Shown here: positions 1 through 9,982 of the stretch, piece after piece
Layout of the letters: every line of letters begins with the position of its first letter
Position numbering within the stretch: the stretch's first letter is position 1
From: Melanopsichium pennsylvanicum
Taxonomy: Eukaryota > Basidiomycota > Ustilaginomycetes > Ustilaginales
NCBI GenBank assembly: GCA_900208305.1
Contig: OAPG01000040.1
Coordinates: forward strand, 1-25,774
Reading direction: 5' to 3'
Length of the DNA: 25,774 nucleotides
Position numbers and translations under genes: made by a program
Notes under the pieces: model-generated
Seen by the model: the letters and a program-made list of their open reading frames with translations, nothing else
Told to the model about the DNA's origin: nothing
Databases searched by the model: none

Positions 1-185
1 CACCCTCACCCTAACCCTAACCCTAACCCTAACCCTAACCCTAACCCTAACCCTAACCCTAACCCTAACCCTAACCCTAACCCTAACCCTAACCCTAACC
101 CTAACCCTAATCCACACGATCCACACACCCTAACCCTAACCCTAACCCTAACCCTAACCCTAACCCTAACCCTAACCCACCCTAA
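1..185. repeat. Telomere repeat array (CCCTAA)n at the chromosome end
   Basis: Tandem CCCTAA units run from the first bases to about 185, the C-rich strand reading inward from the left end, so the TTAGGG strand would form the 3' overhang. The array is interrupted once at about 111-127 by a non-telomeric CCACAC-containing stretch. The first 12 bases are slightly degenerate. This is the vertebrate/fungal-type repeat. Because it begins at base 1 and runs outward, it is read as a true chromosome end rather than an interstitial tract. Confidence 0.96.
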
Positions 186-775
186 GTGGAGGTGCTGTAG
201 TGTCAGTAGAGGTGCTGACAGTTGTCGTGTGTGTTTGGTTTCTCCAATGAGGTGGACACAAACACTTCAATACTGCAATACCTGGTGATTGCAGCGGAGA
301 CAAGAAGTAGGTATTGAGGAATTTATAGCATATAACTAAGGTAATGAATAAAGAGTGGAAGAGCTCTGCTCCTCCACAATTGAAACAAATGCCCTCTTAT
401 ATCTATCAAGCCCTGCTTGAAGTTCTTATCAGGATCCCTCTTATCAGGGACCCCCTTATCGGCAGTTAGCCTCCCTAACTGCCTTACGCCTGTGTACATT
501 GGTTTTGGCCCCCATGCTTACTAGTGCTGGCTACCAGAGCCAGTAGCTGCTTATCACTTGACCCTGAATCCTACCAAGCCTGTTATCTGGACCCTCCATA
601 CCTGCCAGAGATCCTTCCAACCCTTGTAGCGGCCCTCTACAGCCTCTGGTCTCCGTCCATGGCTTCCAGCAAGTGTCCAACCAAAAACAGCTGGAAACCC
701 ACCCTTTGCCAGAACTCAATATGAGACCCAATAAAATCAAGGGTTTCATCCGGACTCATTCTGAGTCCCTGTAAC
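186..775 (-). mobile_element. Truncated LTR abutting the telomere (related to element C LTR)
   Basis: The telomere array joins directly to sequence matching the interior of the LTR at 24379-25483. Shared blocks, in the same order, are GAGGTGCTGTAGTGTCAG at the left edge, the GCAATACC/GATTGCAGC block near 271-295, an AGAGTGGA block near 350, a CTTATAT TATA-like block near 395-404, and a GGCCCCxATGCT/TGCTGGCT block near 508-530. It ends in GTAACA at about 775, matching the C LTR end at 25483. On the minus strand a purine run (GGGAAGGG) precedes this terminus, as expected upstream of a 3' LTR. About the first 340 bp of the LTR are missing and have been replaced by telomere. The sequence is clearly diverged from C, so it is old or from a related family. 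Confidence 0.75.
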
Positions 776-1119
776 AGACCCTTCCCAAGTCCTGCGGCTC
801 CTGTTGATGTTTGTTTTCATGTATGGTAGAAATCTTTGTCATTTTGTTGTGGCTCATCAATGTAATTGAACTGTTCACAATGACAAACAAGCTTGCTCAC
901 AATCATAGAGTAGTAGTCCCATCATGCCATTGGATTCTTGAAAATCCCAAGTACTATGGAATATTGCATTTTATAGAAACTACATTGAGTGGAACTGTTG
1001 GTTCCAACAATCAGAAAGTGATAGATGGGCATTGGGAACCCCAATTGCCATAATCACACATATGGTACAATCATAACCTTCAATACAAAAACAGATGCCA
1101 GTGTAGTGGATTTGGACCC
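776..1119. other. Unassigned AT-rich stretch
   Basis: Between the LTR remnant and the coiled-coil gene. A purine tract (minus strand) lies at its left edge, so it may hold decayed retrotransposon interior. The 80-codon open frame at 811-1053 has no recognisable motif and sits in AT-rich sequence unlike the host genes. The right part should include the 3' UTR of the coiled-coil gene. Confidence 0.4.
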
Positions 1120-4100
1120 TTAGTGCTTGGGTAGAGGCAGAGGTTTGGTTGCCAATGGAAGAGGTGAAACAGACGGCGATTGCGACTGAGCGCGTTCGAT
1201 TTGCGCCTTTGTTATTTGTAGTTTGCTCTGGGCATCATTGAGCTCGTTGAGTATCTCGACCTTCTGATGTGTACCAACATGGCGCTCAACATCCAGTCTA
1301 TCAAGCAGGTTGGTGTAGGCTTGGTTGGCCTCGCGCAGCTGCGTCTCCAGCTCAACCGCCCTTTCAGCCCGTTGACGGATTGAGGCGGTCTGCAAGAGTT
1401 GTTGCTCAAGCTGGCGAACGCGAGATACGAGCTCCGGTACATCCATGCCAAGTGTGATTGTGCGCTTGATCATTCCATTGGGCGTGGGCGAAGTTGCTTG
1501 TGTTGGGTCAGCACCGGCACGCCTTGCTGACATGGACAATTGAGACTTGCCGGTGAGACTGGCAGCGGAGCTCGGCAGTCCCAGGTGAGTGGAACTTGGA
1601 CTGCTGACTGGCCTCAGTGACATCGAATCCGACGTGTCCATGTGATTGGAGCTCTCCGAGAGCGAGACATTGCCGCTCGCGTGGTCTGCGGCCAAGCTGC
1701 GAAATTCTGGGAGCAATTTCTGCTGATTCCGTGCGTCGAAACTACCAGGAGCAAACGGCGAGATGTATCGGATCGACGGCGAAGAGTGGGAACTCATATT
1801 AGAGCGCGTCGGCGAGGGCAATGCGTCAAAGGCAGATGGTGATCGAGGCGGGGCCAGCATGGAGCTGCTCGAAATGTAGGTATTCGTCGAGATTGGGCTT
1901 GGCTTGTCACCTATCAATGCTTGCATCGACTTGTTGGGGCTTGCGCGTCCGAGACTCTTCGGCATGCCAAAGAGGTTGAGATCGTCTGCCTCGGCTGGAG
2001 ATGTCGACAAACCCAGCGTCGAATTGTTCCCTGGTGTCAGCCCGTTGGGTGACGATGGCGGACATTCAGCAGCGCGGGCCTGTTGGAGCTGTTCTCTCAC
2101 CTGCGCCAGCTCCGACTTGAGACGCTTCTCCCTGTCGATCTGCTCTTTGACGTTAGCTGTCAGCGAGGCGATTTTGGTCAACAGCGCTTGTTGTGAAGAG
2201 GCAGCGTCAGCTTGAAAACGAGCAGCGGCTTCCCTCTCCTCGTCGCGCTCAGTTGAAGCACGATTGTCCCTCTCAGCTTCAGAATCCAGGGCCAATTCGA
2301 TCACAGCACGACTGACTGCCAGCGTGCTTCGAAGCCGATTGGCGATCGCATCAAGCTCTGTTTGCAAGTCAGCGGTGCTCAAAACGGCACGGGCCGACGC
2401 ATGCGACCTAACGGCTGTTTGTCTTGATGACGTAACGCTAGACACCTGGAAAGCAGCGCGAACAGCTTGCAAGCCTGCTGATCCCTTGGCAGCTGCGGGC
2501 AAGTCTGGCAGCATAGCGCGCATTTCCTCGGCGAGACGAATGCAAGCTTGCAGCACCGCAGGAGAGTCATCGGTGCGAAGCTCTGATGAGACCTTGCGTC
2601 CGCCGCTGAACGTGTCAATGAGGTCGCCAATGCCTTTGCTCGGTAGGAGGAACGTGGAGCTTTGCGGCGATGCGCTCTTGCCCAGACGCAAAGGCAGTGC
2701 ATCGATGGAGGTGGCTGGTGAGGCTGGTTTGGATGCATCGCGAAGTTGCTTTTCGAGCTCGCGATTTCGAGTCTCGGATCGATCAAGTCTGCTTTCAAGC
2801 TGCTTGACCCGATCCAAGCCCTGTCGCTCCAGCTCCTTATTTTTTCCAGACAAGGCGGACACGTCAGACTCAAGCTGGTAGACCCGCTCCTTTGCCTCGC
2901 GCTTGGTGGTCTCGCTGCGCTCCGTCAACGCGTACACCTCGGCTTCAAGCTCCTGGAGTCTCTTGTGATCCTCGGGCGCGGGCTCTGCGTGTTTGACTTG
3001 CTGCGAGTCCAGAAGAGCTGCGAGACGCTCTGCCTCGGACTTCCATCTCTGAGCTTCCTGAACACTTGCCTCGACCTCGGTCACATCGCCTGCGGAGAGA
3101 GGCACATCAGATGGCGTGATATTGTGGCGAGGCGAGGCAAAGTTCTGGATGTTGGCACGAGCAAGCTCCAGCTCGAGATCACCGATATGAGTTTCGAGAT
3201 TGGAGAGCAGAGCGTCAATATCTTGACCAGCGGTCTTCTTCTTCTTAGCGATACCCGCTGCACCCGTCTTGATACGCTCGAGCAAGTCGTCCATCTCTTC
3301 ACGACCCTCGAGTTTGCCCAGCATCCTTGCACATCGCTTGTCTTGTTCTTGCAAACGCTGCTCTGCACTCTCAAGACGGCGCTCGAAAGCGTGGAAGAGC
3401 TCGTCACGTTCCGCCATGATGCGGCGCTCTGCACTAACAGCCAATTCCAGCTCTCGCAACTTGCCATCCGCAAGCTCTGCCCGAGTTCGCGCTTCAGTGA
3501 TCTGCTCTCGAGCTTTTGCGGTCTGCTCCTCAGACTGTGTCCGCGTCTGTTTCTCTGCGACAAGATGGGCTCGTCCGTCCTCAAGCTGCTTCTGCAGGTC
3601 TGCAATCGACCTGGTGTGATCCGTGACCAGCGCCTTTCTCCCGGTTTCGAAGTCGGTTCGCACCTGACTCAGCTGCACATTGAGTCCTGCAATGATCTGG
3701 GCACGGTCCGCAGCTAACGTGCTTGCCTCGTTCTGGGCCATTTTGGTGGTCTGCAATTCAGCTCGCAGAGCAGAAAGATCTTGCGAGCCCTGGCTCAGCC
3801 GACGAGCGAACTCGCTGTGCGCCTCGTCCAGCTTGCGCTTGTACTCGAGTAAGGCCTTTTCTGCTGCCTCTGCGCGACTTTGAAGAGTCTTGACCTCTTC
3901 TTGAGACATCTTTTCTGCCATCTCCGCATGTACTCGGATGGCCGTGGCTTGATCTTGAGAAGCCTGCTTTGCTGCCTCCGCGCGGGACTGCAAAGCTTTT
4001 GTCTCTTCTCGCGCAGCGTCAAGGCTAGTCTGGAGCTCGGCGAGCGCACGCTGACCAGCCATGACCTCTGCCTTTTTATTTACCAAGGCGTCGTCCTCCT

Positions 4101-5655
4101 TTTCCTGATCACGACCGCGACCTTGCTCGTGTTGTCGATGCATCTTCTGCTCCACGTCTGCAATTGCCGCCTGAACAGCTGTTGCTTGAGCCTGGCGTGC
4201 ATTCTCCTCCTGACGGCTCAATTGCCCCCTGAGCATGCGCACCTCCTCAACGGCACGGCTGCGCTCTCGCGACTGCTCTTCAAGCTGCTGACTGAGACGT
4301 TCGGAGGTCTCAGTCAGACAATGTGCTGCTTCCCTGGCTGAGCCCAAGTCCGCTTCGAGCTTGCGGACCATCTCGCGTTTCTTCTCCACCTCCTCACCGA
4401 GTCGACGCAGCTTTTCTGGTGCGGTTGCGTCGAGAAAGCTGAACCCGCTGATTGCACTGAGGTTCGACTCGAGACGGTTGTGACGAAGCGGGTCTTCAGG
4501 ACCTCTTGGAATGTAAGGCTCCTCCGTAGGTATTTGATAGCGCTGACCGGTGTCTCGATAGCGAGTGATCCCGACTGCCGAGGCGGATGCAGATGGCGCG
4601 AGGGACTCGAAGGAAGCGGAAGCAGTAAGAATCGGTAGCTTCTCTTCCATCATCTGACGATTCGACTCGAGGAGATGAACACGTTCTGAAAGGGTAGCGG
4701 CCTGGTGTTCGAGAAGCTTGCACCTGAGGAAGTTGGCACGGTCAGTCCACTTGAAAAGCTCGCTGGCGACTTTGTCCACCTTGGCTGTAGCTACGATCAC
4801 ATCTTCGTCCGCCTTGGCCTCGCTGGCTGTGATGCTGAGAGCGCGGCTCCGTGAGGCGAAAGAGGAAGAAGAAGCCGACCTGTTTCCGGCCACCAGTGCA
4901 GTCCCAAAAGTAGGTGAGGTGGGCGAGACAGCAAGGGAGACGGATGAAGTGGGGGAATGAGCCGAGGCTGCAGTCCTCCGGTGGGCCTTGCGGAGCGCTA
5001 CAGCGGCGTCTCGGATCTTGATTTCGACCTTGAGCTTGGTACGGAGACTTTGCACTTTGCGCTCGATGTGCTTGACATCGCGCTTGGCTTCGGCCACCTG
5101 CTCTAGACTCATGGAGCCGTACTCCTGGCAGTCGACGCGAGCCTGGTCCAACAAGAGTCGGTGCAACATATCCTCTCGATTGTTAGGGTTGAGGACAGAG
5201 AAATCGAGCGTTGATGTGCCAGCTGTTGAGCTGATAAGGGAGCCTCCGTAGGATGAGGGCGGGGCATGACCCCAGTTGGAAGCGTGCAGAAGATTTGCGT
5301 CGTTGGCTTTAGCAGATAAGAGATGCCTTCCGTTTGCGTTGGAGATGGAAGATTGCATGGATGGGTTGGACGAGTGGAAGGTGCTACCAGGCGATCGGGA
5401 ATATTTGGCCGACAATGAGCCCGTGTGGCCTGGCTTGCTGAATCCGCCAGGGAAACCTGCTGATGAAGGGACCGAGGAAGGAAAGGAGTACGTGGCCATA
5501 GGTCCGAGAGTGGGATCCGAGGGGCCAGCATGGGTAGACGATAACCCCACGCCCCAGAGAGGTTCACTGTTCGGCGGAAGTGTCGTGGAGATACTCAAAA
5601 CGGATGGTGCGCCCATGTCTGGAGTGGAGGTAGCTTGGCTGGCCGGGCTGCCCAT
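1120..5655 (-). CDS. Uds1-domain (up-regulated during septation) long coiled-coil protein
   Basis: The protein is about 1511 aa from the first in-frame ATG at 5655. The open frame runs further upstream to 5811 without another ATG, so a 5' exon or a longer N-terminus is possible. Residues 1-155 are Ser/Pro-rich and probably disordered. Around 160-225 and again 310-345 it resembles the Uds1 family: a stretch beginning HRLLLDQARVDCQEYG, a helix ending in KIRDAAVAL, and, after a Ser-rich insertion, a VDKVASELFKW...LLEHQA block. Most of the rest, about 420-1010, is heptad-rich coiled coil with a duplicated LQSRAEAA segment. A Ser/Pro-rich region and a final short coiled coil near the C-terminus follow. 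Family members are fungal proteins linked by name to septation; the molecular role is not established, and a cytoskeletal or cortical scaffold role is inference. No introns are evident. It is the gene nearest the telomere and is divergent from ERV46. Confidence 0.8.
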   Translation of the reverse strand: MGSPASQATSTPDMGAPSVLSISTTLPPNSEPLWGVGLSSTHAGPSDPTLGPMATYSFPSSVPSSAGFPGGFSKPGHTGSLSAKYSRSPGSTFHSSNPSMQSSISNANGRHLLSAKANDANLLHASNWGHAPPSSYGGSLISSTAGTSTLDFSVLNPNNREDMLHRLLLDQARVDCQEYGSMSLEQVAEAKRDVKHIERKVQSLRTKLKVEIKIRDAAVALRKAHRRTAASAHSPTSSVSLAVSPTSPTFGTALVAGNRSASSSSFASRSRALSITASEAKADEDVIVATAKVDKVASELFKWTDRANFLRCKLLEHQAATLSERVHLLESNRQMMEEKLPILTASASFESLAPSASASAVGITRYRDTGQRYQIPTEEPYIPRGPEDPLRHNRLESNLSAISGFSFLDATAPEKLRRLGEEVEKKREMVRKLEADLGSAREAAHCLTETSERLSQQLEEQSRERSRAVEEVRMLRGQLSRQEENARQAQATAVQAAIADVEQKMHRQHEQGRGRDQEKEDDALVNKKAEVMAGQRALAELQTSLDAAREETKALQSRAEAAKQASQDQATAIRVHAEMAEKMSQEEVKTLQSRAEAAEKALLEYKRKLDEAHSEFARRLSQGSQDLSALRAELQTTKMAQNEASTLAADRAQIIAGLNVQLSQVRTDFETGRKALVTDHTRSIADLQKQLEDGRAHLVAEKQTRTQSEEQTAKAREQITEARTRAELADGKLRELELAVSAERRIMAERDELFHAFERRLESAEQRLQEQDKRCARMLGKLEGREEMDDLLERIKTGAAGIAKKKKTAGQDIDALLSNLETHIGDLELELARANIQNFASPRHNITPSDVPLSAGDVTEVEASVQEAQRWKSEAERLAALLDSQQVKHAEPAPEDHKRLQELEAEVYALTERSETTKREAKERVYQLESDVSALSGKNKELERQGLDRVKQLESRLDRSETRNRELEKQLRDASKPASPATSIDALPLRLGKSASPQSSTFLLPSKGIGDLIDTFSGGRKVSSELRTDDSPAVLQACIRLAEEMRAMLPDLPAAAKGSAGLQAVRAAFQVSSVTSSRQTAVRSHASARAVLSTADLQTELDAIANRLRSTLAVSRAVIELALDSEAERDNRASTERDEEREAAARFQADAASSQQALLTKIASLTANVKEQIDREKRLKSELAQVREQLQQARAAECPPSSPNGLTPGNNSTLGLSTSPAEADDLNLFGMPKSLGRASPNKSMQALIGDKPSPISTNTYISSSSMLAPPRSPSAFDALPSPTRSNMSSHSSPSIRYISPFAPGSFDARNQQKLLPEFRSLAADHASGNVSLSESSNHMDTSDSMSLRPVSSPSSTHLGLPSSAASLTGKSQLSMSARRAGADPTQATSPTPNGMIKRTITLGMDVPELVSRVRQLEQQLLQTASIRQRAERAVELETQLREANQAYTNLLDRLDVERHVGTHQKVEILNELNDAQSKLQITKAQIERAQSQSPSVSPLPLATKPLPLPKH

Positions 5656-7021
5656 GTAGGATGACTCGCATGCTTCGGAAACGACCTCGAGTGAAGAATC
5701 CGCAAGGTGGCGCAGTCGAAATGTGATTGTCAGAGTGTCGGTGAAGATGGGAGGACGGTGCCTCGCGTCTGGATACTGATGTGACCGAGACCGCACTTGG
5801 CACCCGCCCAAGTTGGCTTGATACCCGTGGAAGAGTGAGATTGAGCAGATCGTGTTGCTCTTGGAGGTTGGGCGAGAGATTCGGCAGCCGGAGTTTTGAC
5901 CGCATAAATCATAGGTTGATGCATTTGCTCTGTATCAATATTTGTCCAACAAAGGGAATAACGTGCACCGCAGCGAGCCAATTCTGCGAGAATCAATTTC
6001 ACATCGTAAAAAGAGTGTTTTCCATCAGGGATGCAGACCAAATCCAGATAGTCAGTCTGGATGTTAGATCTTAAACCCAGACCAAAGCTAGATTGTCTGG
6101 ATTTGCCTGGCTCCTCACCTGACCCAAGTCACCTGGCTTTGACTATGGCTTGTAGGAGCCAGCATCATTTGGAGCAAAGCAGATTGCCAAAGTCAGCACT
6201 TTATGGCAAGTTTGAGGTTGTAGCCATAGAACCTCTTGTGTGCCTGCCACTCAGCATGCTAGCTGATTCATTTTCTGATGCCAAGGTGATGTTAGGACCC
6301 TGCCTTGGCGCACCCAATAAAGGGAGGAACTGTTGCCAATTGCATCTGGCACCTCCTCATCACCCGCATGGGTAGTGCCGCAGCCCCCCTACCTTCCCCT
6401 TATCTCTTCCTGACCTCTAGCGCCCATCTTCCTGGAGGTTGTTGATTGTAGTTTATAGCTGTATCACCTGTAATGGAGCACCACTCAATACAAGTAGACT
6501 ATCCCTGTTCACCATTATTGTGTAGATACCTCTCATGCAAGCTCTAACCATTCTGTACCAAGCCATCCAGCATCCCCATACTCCGGCAGTACAAGACCCT
6601 AACCCTAGCCGCTCACTATGTCTTGGCTGAGTTCCCTGATTCCCAATTCCTGATCCCTGACACCCACCTTGATTGCTGAACTCAAATGGAGGCTGCCAAC
6701 AGATCTCAAGCCTTGCCAGTGCATGCCTTGCAAGTTTTGGGACAACATTGTACAGCTTTGGGGGCAGGGGGCGGTGAATGAGACTTAACCCTAAGAACCC
6801 CAAGAAAGCACAGCCCTGTTCATTGACGCCGCACGCGCCCATGAACCCGCGGAGTGCCCTCGCTTAGACCCCTGAATCTAAATTGTTTTCCACGCTGGAA
6901 GAAATCCGGCCAATTTTATGCTCTCAGAGACACCCTATCGCCAGATAACTTGATCTCGTCATCATTCGATTTCCTTGTCGACCCTCACCTTCACCGTTGA
7001 ATTCGATCCCAATTTGTAAAG
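5656..7021. other. Intergenic region between divergent host genes
   Basis: It must hold the promoters of both the coiled-coil gene (leftward) and the ERV46 gene (rightward). An out-of-frame ATG upstream of 5655 opens a short uORF-like frame on the minus strand. A 10-bp inverted repeat (CAAATCCAGA at 6039-6048, TCTGGATTTG at 6096-6105) encloses a nested partial palindrome. Two telomere-like units occur at 6597-6608. No convincing gene, tRNA or transposon ends were seen; the open frames here are short and have no motifs. Confidence 0.55.
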
Positions 7022-8422
7022 ATGGGCAGAAACGGCATTTTCGGACAGCTGAGAGGCATCGATGCCTTCTCGAAAGTAAGTTCTCGCCGCATCCTGCACA
7101 CATCCCAGTTGTGACATTGATTTGCTTACCTTAGTCACCTTGCTATTCCATTCTCGCCCTTTTGGTAGACGATGGACGATGTGCGCATCCGCACCAATGC
7201 AGGCGCACTCATCACACTCGTTTCAGCGCTCTTGATCGTCGTCCTCACTATCGGCGAATTTGTTGACTACCGCACTGTCCACCTTAAACCAGCACTCGAG
7301 GTGGACCGATCCCGCGGTGAAAAGTTGACTGTCAGCATGAACATCACCTTCCCGCGCGTGCCGTGCTACCTGCTCTCACTCGACGTCATGGACATTTCTG
7401 GAGAACACGTCAACGACATTCAGCACGACATCGAGAGGACTCGCATCAGTCACGACGGCAAGGTCATCACGCAAGGCAAGAAGAGCCTCAAGGGCGAGGC
7501 TGCTCGTATCGCCAACACCAAGGGCAAGGACTACTGTGGTGACTGCTACGGCGGTCAGCCGCCTGCTTCTGGATGCTGCAACACCTGCGACGAGGTGAGG
7601 GAAGCCTACGTCCGTAAAGGCTGGAGCTTTTCCGATCCCGACCACGTAGACCAATGTGTAGCTGAAGGTTGGTCCGAAAAGATCAAGGAGCAGAACAAGG
7701 AGGGTTGCCGGATTTCGGGCAAGCTCCACGTCAACAAGGTGGTGGGCAGCTTCCACTTATCTCCCGGCAAAGCGTTCCAGAGTAACAGTATGCACATCCA
7801 CGACCTTGTCCCCTACCTTTCCGGTACCGGAGCCGAGCACCACGATTTTGGCCACATCATCCACGAGTTCAGTTTTGGCTCTGAGCAAGAGTATCATGGC
7901 CTCACATCTGCCAAAGAAAGGGCTGTCAAGACCAAGCTTGGTGTTAAGGATCCCCTAGAGGGTGTGCGAGCTCAGACTCAGCAGAGCCAGTTTATGTTCC
8001 AATACTTTCTCAAGGTCGTCGCAACTGAGTTCCGCCCTCTGTCGGAGGAGACGCTAAAGACACAGCAGTATTCGGTCACCACCTACGAGCGCGATCTCTC
8101 TCCCGGTGCCAACGCAGCAGCTCTGGCTGGCATGTCGAGCGAAGGTTCGGGTGCTCATATCTCACACGGCTTTGCCGGTGTACCCGGCGTCTTTTTCAAC
8201 TACGAGATCTCGCCGTTGAAGACAATTCATTCTGAATATCGTCAATCGCTCTCGCACTTCCTCACATCGACTTGCGCCATTGTTGGTGGTATCCTCACAG
8301 TAGCTGGAATTCTTGACAGCTTAATCTACAATTCGAGAAGAAGGCTCGGCATCCGCGATCGAAACGACGACCACGCTCAAGAAGGTCTCGGCTTCACTTC
8401 CAAGACCGGCAAGTTCCTTTAG
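7022..8422 (+). CDS. ERV46: ERV46/ERGIC3-type COPII vesicle cargo receptor (spliced)
   Basis: Exons are 7022-7075 and 7169-8422, giving 435 aa. The intron (7076-7168, 93 bp) has a GTAAG donor and a GGTAG acceptor and is in phase 0; exon 1 supplies the conserved N-terminal stretch containing FGQLRGIDAFSK before TMDDVRIRT. Erv46 and its partner Erv41 cycle between ER and Golgi in COPII/COPI vesicles and retrieve escaped ER proteins. Visible hallmarks are a short cytosolic N-terminus, a first membrane segment at about 30-49, a large lumenal domain, a family cysteine cluster (C141, C144, C154, C155, C158 followed by EVREAY..KGW) and a C-terminal membrane segment at about 382-405. A 30-residue cytosolic tail follows. 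Length fits the family. An alternative acceptor at about 7135 would put the main frame out of phase. Transcribed toward the retrotransposon cluster, 448 bp before its first LTR. Confidence 0.93.
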
Positions 8423-8870
8423 TGCACTAGAAACAGCTTAGCATTCTCCGGTCATTTGAACACCAACGTACCGCTGGTTTGTCGTTGTTTTTAACAATAC
8501 CATCATCAAAAGGCTTTCAGATGCTCATTTCTGTTTCCAGAATCTGTTGCTGCAACAGTTGTGAGAGTCCATGCCAGTTGAAGACCATTGTAGTGAGTAG
8601 GTAGGCTGTGAATGGCTGGTCATTGGTGCACTCAGTGGTCATGCAAGGAGGAGGCAGGCAAAAGTTGCATTGCCAAGCATTGCAAAAAAGCACACCCAAA
8701 GGAGCATCTCCAAAGGGAATGGGCAGGTGCAATGTTCAACCTGTTCAAGATTATCTGTTTTTATAGATAGTCAACCTTTTCAGAGTCCTGTTCATCTGAC
8801 CTGTGAGAGAGTGAATTGGAGAGCAGACAAGTACCCAAGCAGCAAGGGAAGGCTGCTGACAGGTACATGG
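8423..8870. other. ERV46 3' flank up to the first LTR
   Basis: No gene is seen. It should contain the ERV46 3' UTR and terminator. The five bases before the LTR (CATGG) are not repeated after the distal LTR of element A, so there is no visible target-site duplication. Confidence 0.5.
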
Positions 8871-9881
8871 TGTCAGTGGTCGCGTGCCAGAGATCCGAAT
8901 TCCCGTGAGAAAGCGCGACTCGCCGGATTTCAGTGAATTCCGGCGGTTAAGCTTGGCCTCAACGGATATCGAAGAGAATCCCGCGAGTGGCGATCTCTCG
9001 ACGGATATCGGCTGACCGCTGGTGACACTCTGTACAGAGGTAACGCGGCAAGCTTGGACGGGGTATTCGGTCGACGCGAGTGTCACGACGTCGACGGGAT
9101 ACTGCTGATGGCTGGGTTAGACCTCAGCCGTCGTTGCCGGTGGAGTTATGAGGGACTGGTTGTGGTGCCAGGCCCGCGGTTGAGGTTCCGCCTGTAGTTG
9201 AGGTGCTACAGCGTCGATTGTGGTGTCGACGACGTCTATACGTTGTTCTCCGTTCACCGACGGGGACACAGACTATATGGATCGCAATAAATGGTATTGC
9301 AATGTGCGACGTGTGAAGAGTATGGTAAGTACGACGTACTGATAACTATGTGTGACTGAGATATAAGATAGAGTGGATGAGCTTCCGCTCATCCGATAGC
9401 GGGGAACAGAGTATTTATATATATGTATCGTGTGCAAGGTCCATCGGTACTGTACGACCTGCGTGCGTTGAGCTTGGACCCCCGCACGATAAGACTGCCC
9501 CCTAGTCCTTCGGCAGGGTGCTTCCGAGCACGCCCGCGTGCTCCCTCTCCGTTGCCCCCTGGGCGTCGATTGGCCCACGTGTCGTTCCGGCGTGGCGTTG
9601 GTCGCCGCCATCGCAGATGCTCCCCTTGCCATCGATACCTTCGATATCCGGCGAGTCACTGCCACTCGCCGAATTTCCGTGAGATCCGTTGAGACCTGCT
9701 CTCTCACCGGATTTCGTCCGATTCAACTTCTCGGTCCTGCGCTAACCTTAAATCCCATGAGCCCACCAATATCCACCAGATCTCCCTGAGATCCGTCGAG
9801 ACATGCTCTCCCACCGGATCTCAGCCGATTCAACATCTCTGGTCTGCGCAGACCTCTTCCTTGGGACCCACTCCCGTGACA
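8871..9881 (-). repeat. 3' LTR of element A
   Basis: 1011 bp, from TGTCA at 8871 to TGACA at 9877-9881. It aligns end to end with 16743-17755, the only length difference being one TA unit in the TATA run. It contains the TATA-like run near 9415, a perfect 8-bp hairpin (9375-9394), the self-complementary site 9369-9378, and copies of the palindromic module near 8890-8946, 9665-9715 and 9785-9833. Confidence 0.95.
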
Positions 9882-9884
9882 CTA

Positions 9885-9893
9885 CCCCCCCTT
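9885..9893 (-). promoter_or_regulatory. Polypurine tract for plus-strand DNA priming (element A)
   Basis: On the minus strand AAGGGGGGG lies three bases upstream of the 3' LTR, the expected place for the polypurine primer of an LTR retrotransposon. On the plus strand this C-run is in the region just upstream of the antisense gene's TATA-like box. Confidence 0.75.
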
Positions 9894-9916
9894 CGAGAGC
9901 CGAGCTCCGTTGAGGC

Positions 9917-9923
9917 TTAAATA
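9917..9923 (+). promoter_or_regulatory. TATA-like box of the antisense gene
   Basis: TTAAATA lies about 60 bp upstream of the ATG at 9983, on the plus strand and between the LTR end and the coding region. The 5' UTR that follows is pyrimidine- and CA-rich, as is common in fungal leaders. The assignment rests on position and sequence only. Confidence 0.45.
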
Positions 9924-9982
9924 GGGTCGGCGGGTGTTCCCCCGACTTGTTCTTCCACCAACAGCACTCTCCACCCGTCACA

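Noticed and set aside
811..1053. 80-codon open frame beside the telomere-side LTR
   Set aside because: AT-rich, no motif, and no conserved neighbour or splice signals; not supported as a gene.
2264..3717. Long open frames on the plus strand (205 and 323 codons)
   Set aside because: They lie antisense within the 1511-codon coiled-coil gene, have no motifs, and are the expected shadows of its GC-rich repetitive codons.
6597..6608. Interstitial telomere repeat (two units)
   Set aside because: Only 12 bases; too short to distinguish from chance in a C-rich stretch.
6453..6842. 129-codon minus-strand open frame in the intergenic region
   Set aside because: No recognisable domain and composition unlike the two host genes; probably chance.
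9423..9789. Open frames of 83-89 codons in the LTR, duplicated in the other LTR
   Set aside because: Low-complexity Arg/Pro-rich translations of GC-rich LTR sequence. Duplication follows from the LTRs being repeats, and they do not match any gene signal.
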